Origin: Halarchaeum nitratireducens | GTDB taxonomy: Archaea; Halobacteriota; Halobacteria; Halobacteriales; Halobacteriaceae | NCBI RefSeq assembly: GCF_014647155.1 | Contig: NZ_BMOQ01000005.1 | Location: forward strand, 186,001-250,000 | Direction: 5' to 3' | Length of the DNA: 64,000 nt | Shown here: in pieces, positions 33,928 to 42,342 of the stretch | Layout: every line of letters starts with the position of its first letter | Numbering within the stretch: the first letter of the stretch is position 1 | Made by a program: the position numbers and the translations under genes | Notes under the pieces: generated by a model | The model's input: the letters and a program-made list of their open reading frames with translations, nothing else | Databases searched by the model: none | What the model was told of the DNA's origin: nothing

Positions 33928-34560
33928 CTATCGCACCAGGTACGGGTCGGGGCCGGTGAGGAAGCGCCCGAGGTCGGATTCGCGCCGGTAGTCGCGGGCC
34001 TTGAGGTCAGCGAGCGCGGCCGCGAGCGCCTCGTCGTCCCCCTCTTCCCACTCCCGGGGATCGCGGACGGGGACGACGAGGAAGCCGCTACCGTGGATCT
34101 CCTCGCCGTGTCGCGCGGCCATGTCGTCCGTGTCCACCTTCCCGAGGCGGGCCGTGTACTCCGCGAGGACGTGCTCGGTCGCCGCGCGGCCGACCGGGAG
34201 GAGGACGTGGGCCGTGATCGCGCGCAGTTCCGCGTCGAAGAACGGCTCCATCTCGGCGTAGTCAGCGGCGCTCGGCTCGCCGTCGACCACCCCCATGTGG
34301 CGGTAGGAGACGAAGAGGTCGTCCACGGTCGGTTCGTCACCCGGTTCGGCGACGAGGTCGACGGCCGCGAGGGCGTGTTGGAGGCGGACGGCCGCGTCGG
34401 TCCCGGTGAACGGGACGCCGGTGTCGGCGCCGCCGTGCGCACCCGGGTGATCGCCGACGACGTGGAAGTCGGCGTTCGCGTCGCCGTAGCCCGGGACGTA
34501 CGCTTCCGCGTCCGGCCGCATCCCGAACGGGTTGCTCGTCCGGTCCGTGACGTTCTCCAT
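33928..34560 (-). CDS. Uracil-DNA glycosylase family protein
   Basis: A 210-residue protein of the uracil-DNA glycosylase superfamily, which cuts deaminated cytosine (uracil) from DNA. The N-terminal motif GDHPGAHGGADTGVPFTG corresponds to the GExPG water-activating loop in the family 4/5-like enzymes, and the downstream conserved FLVVPVRDPREW region takes the place of the HPS loop. Iron-sulfur cysteines of family 4 are absent, so it is an atypical, haloarchaeal subgroup. TTCTTATTC about 22-30 bases ahead of the ATG is a likely TATA element. Confidence 0.84.
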   Translation of the reverse strand: MENVTDRTSNPFGMRPDAEAYVPGYGDANADFHVVGDHPGAHGGADTGVPFTGTDAAVRLQHALAAVDLVAEPGDEPTVDDLFVSYRHMGVVDGEPSAADYAEMEPFFDAELRAITAHVLLPVGRAATEHVLAEYTARLGKVDTDDMAARHGEEIHGSGFLVVPVRDPREWEEGDDEALAAALADLKARDYRRESDLGRFLTGPDPYLVR

Positions 34561-34619
34561 ACGTACACGTGGCGATGCGCGAATAAGAACGATGTGCTTC
34601 GCCCGGTCGGCTACGGACG

Positions 34620-34644
34620 GGTAACCCCCTTTCTAGAGGTAACC
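34620..34644. promoter_or_regulatory. Twin GGTAACC boxes upstream of the HxlR-type gene
   Basis: GGTAACC occurs twice, at 34620 and 34638, 18 bases apart in the same orientation; the second box runs directly into the T6 tract (34645-34650) at TATA distance from the GTG start at 34675. The same GGTAAC word occurs three times in the promoter of the convergent regulator gene, so the boxes are candidate operators of one or both regulators. Confidence 0.5.
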
Positions 34645-34674
34645 TTTTTTCCCGTCGGGGTCTCCAGCGTACGT

Positions 34675-35037
34675 GTGAGCAAGACCGAGCGGCTCGAGAT
34701 CCAATGTCCCGGGGACGACTGGTGTCCCATCACCGCCACCGCGACGCTCATCGGCAAGAAGTGGCACCCGGTCATCATCCACCGCCTGCTCGTCAACGGG
34801 CCGGCGGGGTTCAACGAGCTACAGGACGAGGTCGATGGGATCTCCAGTAAGGTGCTCTCCGAGAGCCTCGACGACCTCGAAGCGAAGGGCCTGCTCGACC
34901 GGGAAGTCATCGAGGAGAAGCCGGTCCGCGTGCGCTACTCGCTCACGGAGACGGGCGAATCGCTCGAAACGGTCGTGCTGGCGCTCGCCGAGTGGGGCGA
35001 CGAGCACCTCGAAGCCGGAACCGAAGCGACGCCTTAA
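34675..35037 (+). CDS. HxlR-family winged-helix transcriptional regulator
   Basis: A 120-residue DNA-binding protein with the HxlR fold. CPGDDWCPITATATLIGKKWHPVIIHRLL contains the conserved Cys (C11, C17) and KW of the family. The recognition helix follows in FNELQDEVDGISSKVLSESLDDLEAKGLL, and the wing ends in VRVRYSLTETG. Members often sense redox or aldehyde stress through the cysteine, but targets here are unknown. The GTG start sits 25-31 bases after a T-rich TATA-like element. The stop overlaps the convergent regulator gene by four bases. Confidence 0.9.
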   Translation: MSKTERLEIQCPGDDWCPITATATLIGKKWHPVIIHRLLVNGPAGFNELQDEVDGISSKVLSESLDDLEAKGLLDREVIEEKPVRVRYSLTETGESLETVVLALAEWGDEHLEAGTEATP

Positions 35038-35309
35038 TCGAGGAGCGCCGCGCTCTGTTCGTCCGCCGCGTCCGCGTCCGCCTCCGTCTCGACGTCGAGC
35101 TGATAGAGGTTCTGTCGAGCGTCCGGGATGTAGATGTCCTTCTGGACGACGCCGCTCTCCTGCAGTCGTTCGAGGGCGTCTCGAACGGTCCGCTGGGAGA
35201 GACGGGATTTCTCGACGATCTCCTTCTGCGTCAGCCCACCGTTGTACTCGAGTACCTTCAGAACGAGTTTCGCGCTCGGCGGGAGGTCTTGGACCGTCTC
35301 TTCGTTCAT
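35034..35309 (-). CDS. Small winged-helix (MarR/TrmB-like) transcriptional regulator
   Basis: A 91-residue protein consisting of one winged helix. It contains the recognition-helix region QKEIVEKSRLSQRTVRDALERLQESGVV and a wing ending in NLYQL, followed by an acidic tail with Ala, Asp and Glu. With no ligand domain it may work as a simple repressor, possibly of its own gene. The ATG has TACTATAG about 27-33 bases upstream on the minus strand, fitting a leaderless mRNA. It is convergent with, and overlaps, the HxlR gene, and both promoters carry GGTAAC boxes. Confidence 0.85.
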   Translation of the reverse strand: MNEETVQDLPPSAKLVLKVLEYNGGLTQKEIVEKSRLSQRTVRDALERLQESGVVQKDIYIPDARQNLYQLDVETEADADAADEQSAALLD

Positions 35310-35347
35310 CGTATTCGATGGAAGGTGCGCCACCACTATAGTACCTC

Positions 35348-35383
35348 GGTAACGCCTGCGTGAGGGGGTTACCTGCAGGTAAC
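35348..35383. promoter_or_regulatory. GGTAAC operator cluster with a 16-bp perfect palindrome
   Basis: GTTACCTGCAGGTAAC (35368-35383) is its own reverse complement, made of two GGTAAC half-sites. A third GGTAAC lies at 35348-35353, just upstream of the TATA element of the minus-strand regulator gene. The position is right for autoregulation by a dimeric winged-helix protein. Confidence 0.6.
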
Positions 35384-35515
35384 TGGGGTGGCGCGTCCCG
35401 CCGGCCGCGCCGCGACTCGTCCCCCGTCCACCCCCGCATCGAGCGGTCCGGATGGCCGTCGCTGGGCGGGCGTCGTGCCTCCGAGAAATCGCGGTCGGTC
35501 GCGGCGCGGGTCGCC

Positions 35516-35749
35516 CTACTCCTCGTCGTCATCCGAGACCGGCTCGGCGCCGGTGACCTCGGCCTCGTAGCCGGCGCGCTCGACCTTCCCGACGAGTTCG
35601 TCGGGATCGACGTCGCCCTCGACCGTCGCCTCGCCCGACGCCAGATCGACGTCGACGTCGCCCGCACCCGACGCCTCGGAGAGCGCGCCGGAGACGATGT
35701 CGACACAGCCGTCGCAACCCATTCCGCGGACGCGGAGTTTCGTGACCAT
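35516..35749 (-). CDS. Heavy-metal-associated (HMA) domain protein
   Basis: A 77-residue copper-chaperone-like protein with the ferredoxin-like HMA fold. The metal motif GMGCDGC (C12 and C15) sits in the first loop. An acidic C-terminal tail (DDDEE) is a halophile adaptation. Such chaperones deliver Cu(I) to CopA-type ATPases; no copper ATPase gene is adjacent in this window. Confidence 0.92.
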   Translation of the reverse strand: MVTKLRVRGMGCDGCVDIVSGALSEASGAGDVDVDLASGEATVEGDVDPDELVGKVERAGYEAEVTGAEPVSDDDEE

Positions 35750-35806
35750 ACCACCGCTTGGACCGGCAGCCCTTAGGGCGTTGTGGGCCGCGGCGAGTGC
35801 ACGGAG

Positions 35807-35812
35807 TTATAC
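35807..35812 (+). promoter_or_regulatory. TATA box of the RCK channel gene
   Basis: TTATAC lies 26-31 bases before the ATG at 35838, the standard spacing for a leaderless transcript. Confidence 0.55.
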
Positions 35813-35837
35813 GACTGCCGCCGCTATTCCGGTTCGG

Positions 35838-37496
35838 ATGAACGCCCAACAGCGACGGGCCGCGGGCTACGTCGCTCTGCTCGTGACCGTCACGGTCGCC
35901 TTTACCCTCGCCTACCAGTGGGGGATGGCGTACCTCGAGGGGCGCCCGGTGACGCTTATCCACGCCCTCGAGGTGACCGTCCAGTCGTTCACCTCGACGG
36001 GATACGGCGAGGACGCCCCGTGGGCGACAGCGCCGATGCACGTGCTCGTCATACTGATGCAGCTCGCCGGGCTCGTCCTCCTCGTGCTCACGCTCCCGCT
36101 GTTCGCCGCGCCGTGGGTCGAGCGTCGCCTCGAAGTCGATCCGCCGACGTCGAGCGACCTCACCGATCACGTCGTCGTCGCCGGCTTCTCGGCGCGCGGC
36201 GAGACGCTCATCGACGAGCTCGCCGCCGCCGGCGTCCCGTACGTCCTCCTCGTCGACGACCGTGAGGCCGCCCGCCGCCACCACGAGGTCGGGCGCTCCG
36301 TCGTCTTCGCCGACCCCGAGACGACCGGGGGGTTCGACGCCGCGAACGTCAGCGCCGCGCGCAGCGTCGTCCTCGACGACACCGACGAGGCGAACGCGAT
36401 GATGGCGCTCTCCGTCCGCGCCGTCGACGACGACGTGCGGATCGTCAGCTTCGCCGAGGACCCCGACGTCGAGACGTACCTCGAATACGCGGGCGCGGAC
36501 GAGGTGCTCAGCCCGCACGACATCCTCGGGCGCTCGCTCGCGGACAAGGTGACCGCGACCGTCAGCGCCGACCTCGGCGAGACCGTCACCATCGGGGAGG
36601 ACTTCGTCATCGCCGAGATGCCGATCCAGTCCGGGAGCGACCTCGACGGCGTGACGATCGCCGAGAGCGGGATCCGCGAGCGCGCCGGCGCCCACGTCGT
36701 CGGCGCGTGGTTCGAGGGCGAGTTCGTCGGCGGTCCCGACCCCGAGCGGTCCATCAGCCGCGACACGATCCTGCTGGTCGCCGGCGCCGAGTCGGACCTC
36801 GAATCGCTGAAGGGGGAGACGATCGCCGAGCACCGATCGCACGCCTACAACCCGGTCGTCATCGCCGGCCACGGTGAGGTCGGCTCGACCGTCAAGAACG
36901 TCCTCGACAGACGCGGGGTCGAGAACACCGTCGTCGACGCCGAGGACGCGCGCGCGGTCGACGTCGTCGGTGACGTCTCGGACCCGAGCGTCCTCGACGA
37001 GGCCGGCGTCGACGAGGCGGCCGCGCTCGTTCTCGCACTCGGTGAGGACGCGGACACCGTCTTCGCCACGCTCGTCGCGCGCGAGGCGGAGATCGATCTC
37101 GACATCGTCGCCCGCGTCGACGAGGCCGACGCCGCCCCGAAGGTGTACGCCGCCGGCGCGGACTACGTCATGGCGCTCGCCACCGTCAGCGGCCGGATGC
37201 TCGCGGACACCGTTCTCGGCGAGAACGTCATGAGCCTCGACACCGGCGTCACGATCGTCAACACGGTCGCGCCCGACCTCGCCGGGCGCACGCTCGCCGG
37301 CGCGGACGTTCGCGATCGAACCGGCTGCACCGTCATCGCCGTCGAGCGCGACGGCGACGTTCGGACCGCCCTCCCGCCCGATTTCGAGTTCCGCGCCGAC
37401 GACCGCCTCATCGTCGCCGGAACCGACGAGGACGTCGCCTCGTTCAACGAGTTCGCCGGCTCCGTCGGCGCCGCCGAAGCGATCGTCGACGACTGA
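35838..37496 (+). CDS. Potassium channel-like protein with two RCK (TrkA-N/TrkA-C) modules
   Basis: A 552-residue protein. Residues 10-95 hold two helices around a re-entrant loop with the filter-like TSTGYGED (52-59), as in two-helix K+ channels. Two complete RCK units follow, each a TrkA-N Rossmann domain (VVVAGFSARGETL and VVIAGHGEVGSTVKNVL) and a TrkA-C domain. RCK modules bind nucleotides or ions and gate the pore. Potassium is the main osmolyte of haloarchaea, so this probably controls K+ flux. It has its own TATA box and is followed after 80 bases by a RAD55-like gene. Confidence 0.9.
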   Translation: MNAQQRRAAGYVALLVTVTVAFTLAYQWGMAYLEGRPVTLIHALEVTVQSFTSTGYGEDAPWATAPMHVLVILMQLAGLVLLVLTLPLFAAPWVERRLEVDPPTSSDLTDHVVVAGFSARGETLIDELAAAGVPYVLLVDDREAARRHHEVGRSVVFADPETTGGFDAANVSAARSVVLDDTDEANAMMALSVRAVDDDVRIVSFAEDPDVETYLEYAGADEVLSPHDILGRSLADKVTATVSADLGETVTIGEDFVIAEMPIQSGSDLDGVTIAESGIRERAGAHVVGAWFEGEFVGGPDPERSISRDTILLVAGAESDLESLKGETIAEHRSHAYNPVVIAGHGEVGSTVKNVLDRRGVENTVVDAEDARAVDVVGDVSDPSVLDEAGVDEAAALVLALGEDADTVFATLVAREAEIDLDIVARVDEADAAPKVYAAGADYVMALATVSGRMLADTVLGENVMSLDTGVTIVNTVAPDLAGRTLAGADVRDRTGCTVIAVERDGDVRTALPPDFEFRADDRLIVAGTDEDVASFNEFAGSVGAAEAIVDD

Positions 37497-37576
37497 GTCA
37501 TCCAGCGTTTGGCCGCTATCCCGCACATACTTATGTTGGCTGGGCATAGACGACCCAAGGACAGCATCGAGAGGAG

Positions 37577-38251
37577 ATGTCGGTACACCCAGCAGACATG
37601 CCATACAAGATCGACGGCGCCCTCCCGCCGGAGTTGCTTACGGACGTCGAACCCGGCACGAACTTGCTCGTCAGCGGCCCGGCGATGTCGGGCAAGCGAC
37701 AGCTCCTGCTGAAGCTCCTCGCCCGCGGCGAGAGCGAGGGCGAGGGCTCCGTCGTCGTCACCTCGCGGAACCCCGCCGACGACGTCGTCGACGCCTACCG
37801 GGGCGTCCGACCGAGCGACGGCCACGACTTCTTCCGCATCATCGACTGCGTCGGCTCCGAGACGAACGTCGACGGCGTACGCGTCCACGACGTCTCCTCG
37901 CCCGGCGACCTCACCGGTATCGGGATCGAGTTCTCAGAGATCGCCCGCGAGGCCGAGGAGGCCGATCTCGGACGCGTCCGCGTCGGCTTCGACTCGCTCT
38001 CCCCGCTCCTCATGTACGTCGACCTCCAGCGGCTCTTCCGCTTCCTCCACGTCTTCACCAGTCAGATCCAGAGCCGCGATTGGCTCGGCCTCTTCGCCAT
38101 CGACCCGGACAGCCACGACCAACAGGAGGTCAACACCATCAGCCAGCTCTTCGACGGGATCATCGAGATCCGCCTCGCGGACGGCGGCGGCCGCGAAGCA
38201 CGCGCCCGCGGCGTCACCGACACGCCCACCGACTGGATCGCGCTCGACTGA
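37577..38251 (+). CDS. RAD55/KaiC-like RecA-superfamily ATPase
   Basis: A 224-residue protein with a RecA-type core. The P-loop is GPAMSGKRQ (about residues 34-42), the VRVGFDSLSPLLMY segment is the Walker B region, and LFDGIIEIRLADG matches the KaiC-type C-terminal strands. It lacks KaiC's second domain and phosphorylation sites. Haloarchaea have many such small RAD55-like ATPases, often near signalling proteins; their role is unknown. Two ATGs are possible (this one or codon 8, MPYKIDG); the second gives an N-terminus more like relatives. A CATACTTA element lies about 45-50 bases upstream of this ATG. Confidence 0.85.
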   Translation: MSVHPADMPYKIDGALPPELLTDVEPGTNLLVSGPAMSGKRQLLLKLLARGESEGEGSVVVTSRNPADDVVDAYRGVRPSDGHDFFRIIDCVGSETNVDGVRVHDVSSPGDLTGIGIEFSEIAREAEEADLGRVRVGFDSLSPLLMYVDLQRLFRFLHVFTSQIQSRDWLGLFAIDPDSHDQQEVNTISQLFDGIIEIRLADGGGREARARGVTDTPTDWIALD

Positions 38252-38360
38252 CCGACGTGGCTACTCCCTCTCTCCTCCTCTCTGCCGCCGAGTGCGATCG
38301 CCGCGTCACGTCGAGCGACCGACGAACCGTCCTGATCCGCACACCGCACCGGTCCGCGTC

Positions 38361-38777
38361 TCACCGCACCGACTCGTGTTCCTCGCTCGCGACGGCCGCG
38401 AGCGTCTCGCGCTCCGCCGCGTACGCGACGTGCGTCCCGCAATCGCAGTCCGAGGCCCCGAGGCCGGGGACCGGCTCGCCCGCGTCGGCCAGCGCCCGGG
38501 CGACGTCGCACTCGCGGTCCGCGTCCTCGGTGACGAAGACGGCGTCGAGGCGCGTCCCCGGGTCGCCGGTGAGGTAGTCCACGTGCCAGTGGCGGACGTC
38601 GTGCTCGCCCGACGCGACGCGGCGGTGGCGCTCGACGCGCGAGAGGCCGCCGGGGCCGAACGCCGAGCCGGTGTAGGCGTACCAGCCCCGATCGAGGCGG
38701 CGCTCGCCGGCCGCGCCGAAGGCGATCGTCGCGGGTGCTGAACGCGAGAGGAGAAGCGTGTACGTGCCGGGGCTCAC
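38361..38777 (-). CDS. DUF123 (GIY-YIG-type) family protein
   Basis: A 138-residue protein of the DUF123 family (GIY-YIG nuclease superfamily). The core is GWYAYTGSAFGPGGLSRVERHRR, with HWHVDYL and a C-terminal ASDCDCGTH motif. In some archaea DUF123 is fused to endonuclease III, suggesting a DNA repair role; here it stands alone. Start GTG was chosen because it gives the family N-terminus (GTYTLLL). Confidence 0.88.
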   Translation of the reverse strand: MSPGTYTLLLSRSAPATIAFGAAGERRLDRGWYAYTGSAFGPGGLSRVERHRRVASGEHDVRHWHVDYLTGDPGTRLDAVFVTEDADRECDVARALADAGEPVPGLGASDCDCGTHVAYAAERETLAAVASEEHESVR

Positions 38778-38817
38778 GTCCCGCTGGGGACGGACGCCGG
38801 CGGCAAAAGCGCGGGGG

Positions 38818-39960
38818 TCAGAGGTAGCCCTCGGCGTCGAGGCGCTCGACGGCCTCGGCGAGGCGCTGCTTGCTGTTCGCGTACGAGACGCGGGCGAACC
38901 CGGGCGCGCCGAACGCGGACCCGGGGACGGTGGCGACGTGCGCGTCCTCCAGGGCGTTCGTACACCACGACTGGTCGTCGTTGTCGACGGGGAGCATCAT
39001 GTAGAACGCCCCGTCGGGCGTCGCGGGTTCGACGCCGTGCTCGGCGAGGAGGTCGAGGAGGAACTCGCGGCGCTCGCTGAACGCCTCGACCATCTCCTCG
39101 ACGGCCGTGTCGGTGTTCTCCAGGGCCTCGACGCCCGCGTACTGGACGAAGTGCGTCGCGGAGGAGACGGAGTGCGACTGGATCTTCCCCGCCTCGTCGA
39201 CGATGTCGTCGGGCGCGGCGAGGTAGCCGAGGCGCCACCCGGTCATCGAGTAGGCCTTCGAGAAGCCGTTGATCGTGACCGTGCGCTCGTACATCCCGTC
39301 GAGGCCGGCGAGGCTGACGTGCTCCGCACCGTAGTTGATGTGCTGGTAGATCTCGTCGGAGATGACGGTGACGTCGTGCTCGACGGCGAGATCGCGCACG
39401 CCCTCCATCGCCTCCCGACTGTAGACGGCGCCCGTCGGGTTGTTCGGGGAGTTGACGACGAGGAGCGTCGTCTCGTCGCTCACCGCGTCCGCGAGGTCGT
39501 CGAGCGCGGGTTCGAGCTGGAAGCCGTGTCCGGCGAGATCGACGCGCGTCAGGTCCCCGCCGGCCATCTTCGCCATCGCCTCGTAGGAGACCCACGCGGG
39601 ATCGAGGAGGACGACCTCGTCGCCCTCGTCGACGACGGTCTGGAAGGTCTCGAAGAGCGCCTGCTTCGCGCCGGGCGTGACGATGACGTTCCCCGCCTCG
39701 TAGCCGAGGCCGTCGTCCTGCAGCTTGGCCGCGATTGCCTCGCGGAGTTCGGGCACGCCGTTCGACGGCGCGTACCCCGTATCGCCGCGTTCGAGCGACG
39801 TCTCGCTCGCCTCCACGATGTTCGCCGGGGTGTCGAAGTCGGGTTCGCCGACCGAGAGGTCGACGACGTCCTTCCCGTCCGCTTCGAGTTCCTTCGCGAG
39901 GTTGCTCACCGCGAGCGTCGCGCTCGGTTCGACACGCGTGATTCGATCTGCGAATTCCAT
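38818..39960 (-). CDS. Aspartate aminotransferase-like class I/II aminotransferase
   Basis: A 380-residue PLP enzyme of fold type I. The PLP lysine is K235 in NGFSKAYSMTGWRLGY; N174 in SPNNPTG and D202/Y205 in SDEIYQ bind the cofactor, and R in ARVSYA binds the substrate carboxylate. This subgroup (AspB-like) moves amino groups between aspartate and 2-oxoglutarate, but close relatives act on aromatic or branched substrates. It begins three bases after the ribH stop on the same strand, so the two are co-transcribed. Confidence 0.93.
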   Translation of the reverse strand: MEFADRITRVEPSATLAVSNLAKELEADGKDVVDLSVGEPDFDTPANIVEASETSLERGDTGYAPSNGVPELREAIAAKLQDDGLGYEAGNVIVTPGAKQALFETFQTVVDEGDEVVLLDPAWVSYEAMAKMAGGDLTRVDLAGHGFQLEPALDDLADAVSDETTLLVVNSPNNPTGAVYSREAMEGVRDLAVEHDVTVISDEIYQHINYGAEHVSLAGLDGMYERTVTINGFSKAYSMTGWRLGYLAAPDDIVDEAGKIQSHSVSSATHFVQYAGVEALENTDTAVEEMVEAFSERREFLLDLLAEHGVEPATPDGAFYMMLPVDNDDQSWCTNALEDAHVATVPGSAFGAPGFARVSYANSKQRLAEAVERLDAEGYL

Positions 39961-39963
39961 GTG

Positions 39964-40374
39964 TTAGAGGTCCTCCAGTGTGTCCGCGAGTGCGAGGGCG
40001 CTCTCGACGGCCTCGGCGCCCTTCTCGATCCGCTCTCTGGCCTCGGCACCGGACATCCCCGGGCCCGAGACGCCGAGGGTGACGGGCACGTCGCGATCGA
40101 CGCTCACCTCGCTGAGCGTCGAGGCGACGGCGTGGCCGATCACCTCGTCGTGGTCGGTGTCACCGGTCACGATGGCGCCGAGCACCGCGACGGCGTCGAC
40201 GTCGGCACGCCGGGCGAGCCGGTCCGCGGCCAGCGGCGCGTCGTACGCGCCGGGTACGTGAACGGTCTCCGCGACCGTCGCGCCCGCGTCGGCGGCGGCG
40301 TCGCGCGCGGCCTCCTCCATGCCCTCGGTGACGCTGCGGTTGAACTCGGCGACGACCAGTCCCAGGGACACCAT
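39964..40374 (-). CDS. ribH: 6,7-dimethyl-8-ribityllumazine synthase
   Basis: A 136-residue enzyme of the riboflavin pathway that joins the butanone phosphate and pyrimidine precursors. Family motifs are visible: AEFNRSV at the start, VPGAYDAPLA in the middle and GAIVTGDTDHDEVIGHAV (with the catalytic His) afterwards. The length is normal for archaeal RibH, which assembles as pentamers or 60-mers. TACCGTTTTG about 27 bases ahead is a likely promoter. It forms an operon with the aminotransferase gene. Confidence 0.93.
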   Translation of the reverse strand: MVSLGLVVAEFNRSVTEGMEEAARDAAADAGATVAETVHVPGAYDAPLAADRLARRADVDAVAVLGAIVTGDTDHDEVIGHAVASTLSEVSVDRDVPVTLGVSGPGMSGAEARERIEKGAEAVESALALADTLEDL

Positions 40375-40497
40375 GTGCGAACCGTCCACCCGGGCCGGCA
40401 AAACGGTACCGTTCTCGCGTGCGCGGCGCGCCCGCACGCCCCCGTCGCCGTCGGCTTCAGAAACAGTTACCCCGGCCCGCCACGAGGCTCCGCACAG

Positions 40498-42249
40498 ATG
40501 TCCGACTCGGATCGTCGCGTCGCCGTCACCGTCCTCGCCGTGACGGCGGTCGCGCTCGTCGCCCGATTCGCCTCGCTCGGCGCGCGCGTCGCTCACTGGG
40601 ACGAGGGGCGCGTCGGCTACTGGGTGCTGCGCTACGCCGAGACCGGCGCGTACACCTATCACCCGATCGTCCACGGCCCGTTCCTCTTCCACGTGAACCG
40701 CGTCGTCTTCGAGACGCTCGGCGCGAGCGACCTCACGATGCGCGCCGTCGTCGCCGTCACCGGCGGCCTCCTCCCCCTGACGGCGTGGCTCCTCCGCGAG
40801 CGTCTCTCCGGGGCCGAGACCGTGACGCTCGCCGTCGCGTTCGCCGCGAACCCGCTCCTCCTCTACTACTCTCGGTTCATGCGCAGCGACGTCCTCGTCG
40901 CCGCGTTCGCGTTCGCCGCGTTCGCGTTCTTCGTCCGCGCGTACGACACCGGTCTGCGCCGACACCTGTACGCCGGCGCGCTCGCCTTGGGCCTCGCCTT
41001 CACGACCAAGGAGAACGCCCTCGTCTACGCCGCCTGCTGGGTCGGCGCGCTCGGCCTCCTGCTCGACTGGGTCCTCGTCCGGGCGCGCGTCCGCGACCGG
41101 AGCGCCGTCGCCGTTCTCGCCGAGCGCGGCGTCGCCGTCGGGCGCGGCCTGCGGGCGTGGACGCGCCATCTCGTCGGCGCCGTCGTCGGTTTCTCCGTCG
41201 TCCTCGTCGTCTTCTACGCCCCCCGCCCCGAGTTCGGGCACGCGCTCGCGAACCCCGCGTTGCTTCCCGACGTCATCGCGCGGGCGACGGTCGGGTCCGT
41301 CGGGAAGTTCGCGGACACGTGGGTCGGCGGCCACTCGCACAGCTACGTCCACTTCTTCGTCCACGACCTCGGGACGCTGGCCGGGGGCGCGCTCGTGCTC
41401 TCCGGCCTCGCCGTCGTCGGCTTCCTCCACGACCGATACACGGGCGACGGCCCGCGGCCGCTCGTCGCCTTCGCGGGCTACTGGGGCGGCGCGTCGCTCG
41501 TCATCTACCCCGCCATCTCCGACATCACCGCGCCGTGGGCGATGATTCACGTCGTCGTCCCGCTCGCCGTCCCGGCCGCCGTCGGCGGCGGCCTGCTCGT
41601 CTCCGGGCTCTCGTGGCCGGCGGACGCAGACGTCAGGCGGCGGGTGCGCGCCGTCGACGCCGGGGCGGTCGTCGCCGTCCTCCTGATCGTCGCCCTCCTC
41701 GGCTGGAGCGTCGCCACGGGCGTCGGCGCGGCGTTCGTCCACCCCCAACAGCCCGGCCCGCTCGTCCAGTACGGCCAGCCGAACGCCGAGATGACCGACA
41801 CGCTCGCCGAGATCGACGGCGCGGTCGCGGCGAACGCGAACGCCGCGGGTCCGGACGTCCTCTACTACGGCGGGCACTTCTACGCGGCTTCGGAGCCGTC
41901 GGCGGCGCCGGACGAGTCGTTCTCCGAGCCCGGCCACTGGACGCGACGCCTTCCCCTCCCGTGGTACTTCGAGGCCATGGGCGCCGAGACGGCGAGCGTC
42001 GGTCATCCCGACGCGCTGAACGATACGACCGCGCCCGTTGTCGTCACGCGTGCGCGGAACTACGACGTCGTCGCCCCGAAGCTGGAGGGGTACGAGGCCA
42101 CGACGTACCGGCTCACCGCGACGGACACGCCGACGGTGTTCTTCGTGCGCAACGACACGGCGAGCGGGGCCGGGAGCGTCGACGCCGCGACCGTCCGGTC
42201 GCCGTCGGGCGAGGCGACCCCGGCGAGGGCGACGACCGCGAGCCGGTAA
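40498..42249 (+). CDS. Flippase activity-associated protein Agl23-like (TIGR03663)
   Basis: A 583-residue membrane protein with about 11 predicted helices and a C-terminal external domain. It has an N-terminal WDEGRVGYW motif and the SRFMRSD and TTKENAL segments of the TIGR03663 family, which belongs to the PMT/ArnT-like GT-C glycosyltransferase group. The family is tied to N-glycosylation lipid handling in haloarchaea (name Agl23 from memory). The ATG has GTTACC about 27-33 bases upstream. The gene is divergent from ribH. Confidence 0.86.
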   Translation: MSDSDRRVAVTVLAVTAVALVARFASLGARVAHWDEGRVGYWVLRYAETGAYTYHPIVHGPFLFHVNRVVFETLGASDLTMRAVVAVTGGLLPLTAWLLRERLSGAETVTLAVAFAANPLLLYYSRFMRSDVLVAAFAFAAFAFFVRAYDTGLRRHLYAGALALGLAFTTKENALVYAACWVGALGLLLDWVLVRARVRDRSAVAVLAERGVAVGRGLRAWTRHLVGAVVGFSVVLVVFYAPRPEFGHALANPALLPDVIARATVGSVGKFADTWVGGHSHSYVHFFVHDLGTLAGGALVLSGLAVVGFLHDRYTGDGPRPLVAFAGYWGGASLVIYPAISDITAPWAMIHVVVPLAVPAAVGGGLLVSGLSWPADADVRRRVRAVDAGAVVAVLLIVALLGWSVATGVGAAFVHPQQPGPLVQYGQPNAEMTDTLAEIDGAVAANANAAGPDVLYYGGHFYAASEPSAAPDESFSEPGHWTRRLPLPWYFEAMGAETASVGHPDALNDTTAPVVVTRARNYDVVAPKLEGYEATTYRLTATDTPTVFFVRNDTASGAGSVDAATVRSPSGEATPARATTASR

Positions 42250-42312
42250 CGCGCACGTCGCCAGCCGCGACGACAGCACGTTCGTGAACACTTGGCGTGT
42301 GATTCGGCAACC

Positions 42313-42319
42313 CTTATGC
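42313..42319 (+). promoter_or_regulatory. TATA box of the purKE operon
   Basis: CTTATGC lies 24-30 bases before the purK ATG at 42343, consistent with a leaderless mRNA. Confidence 0.55.
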
Positions 42320-42342
42320 ACTCCCCTCGACACCCATCGGGT

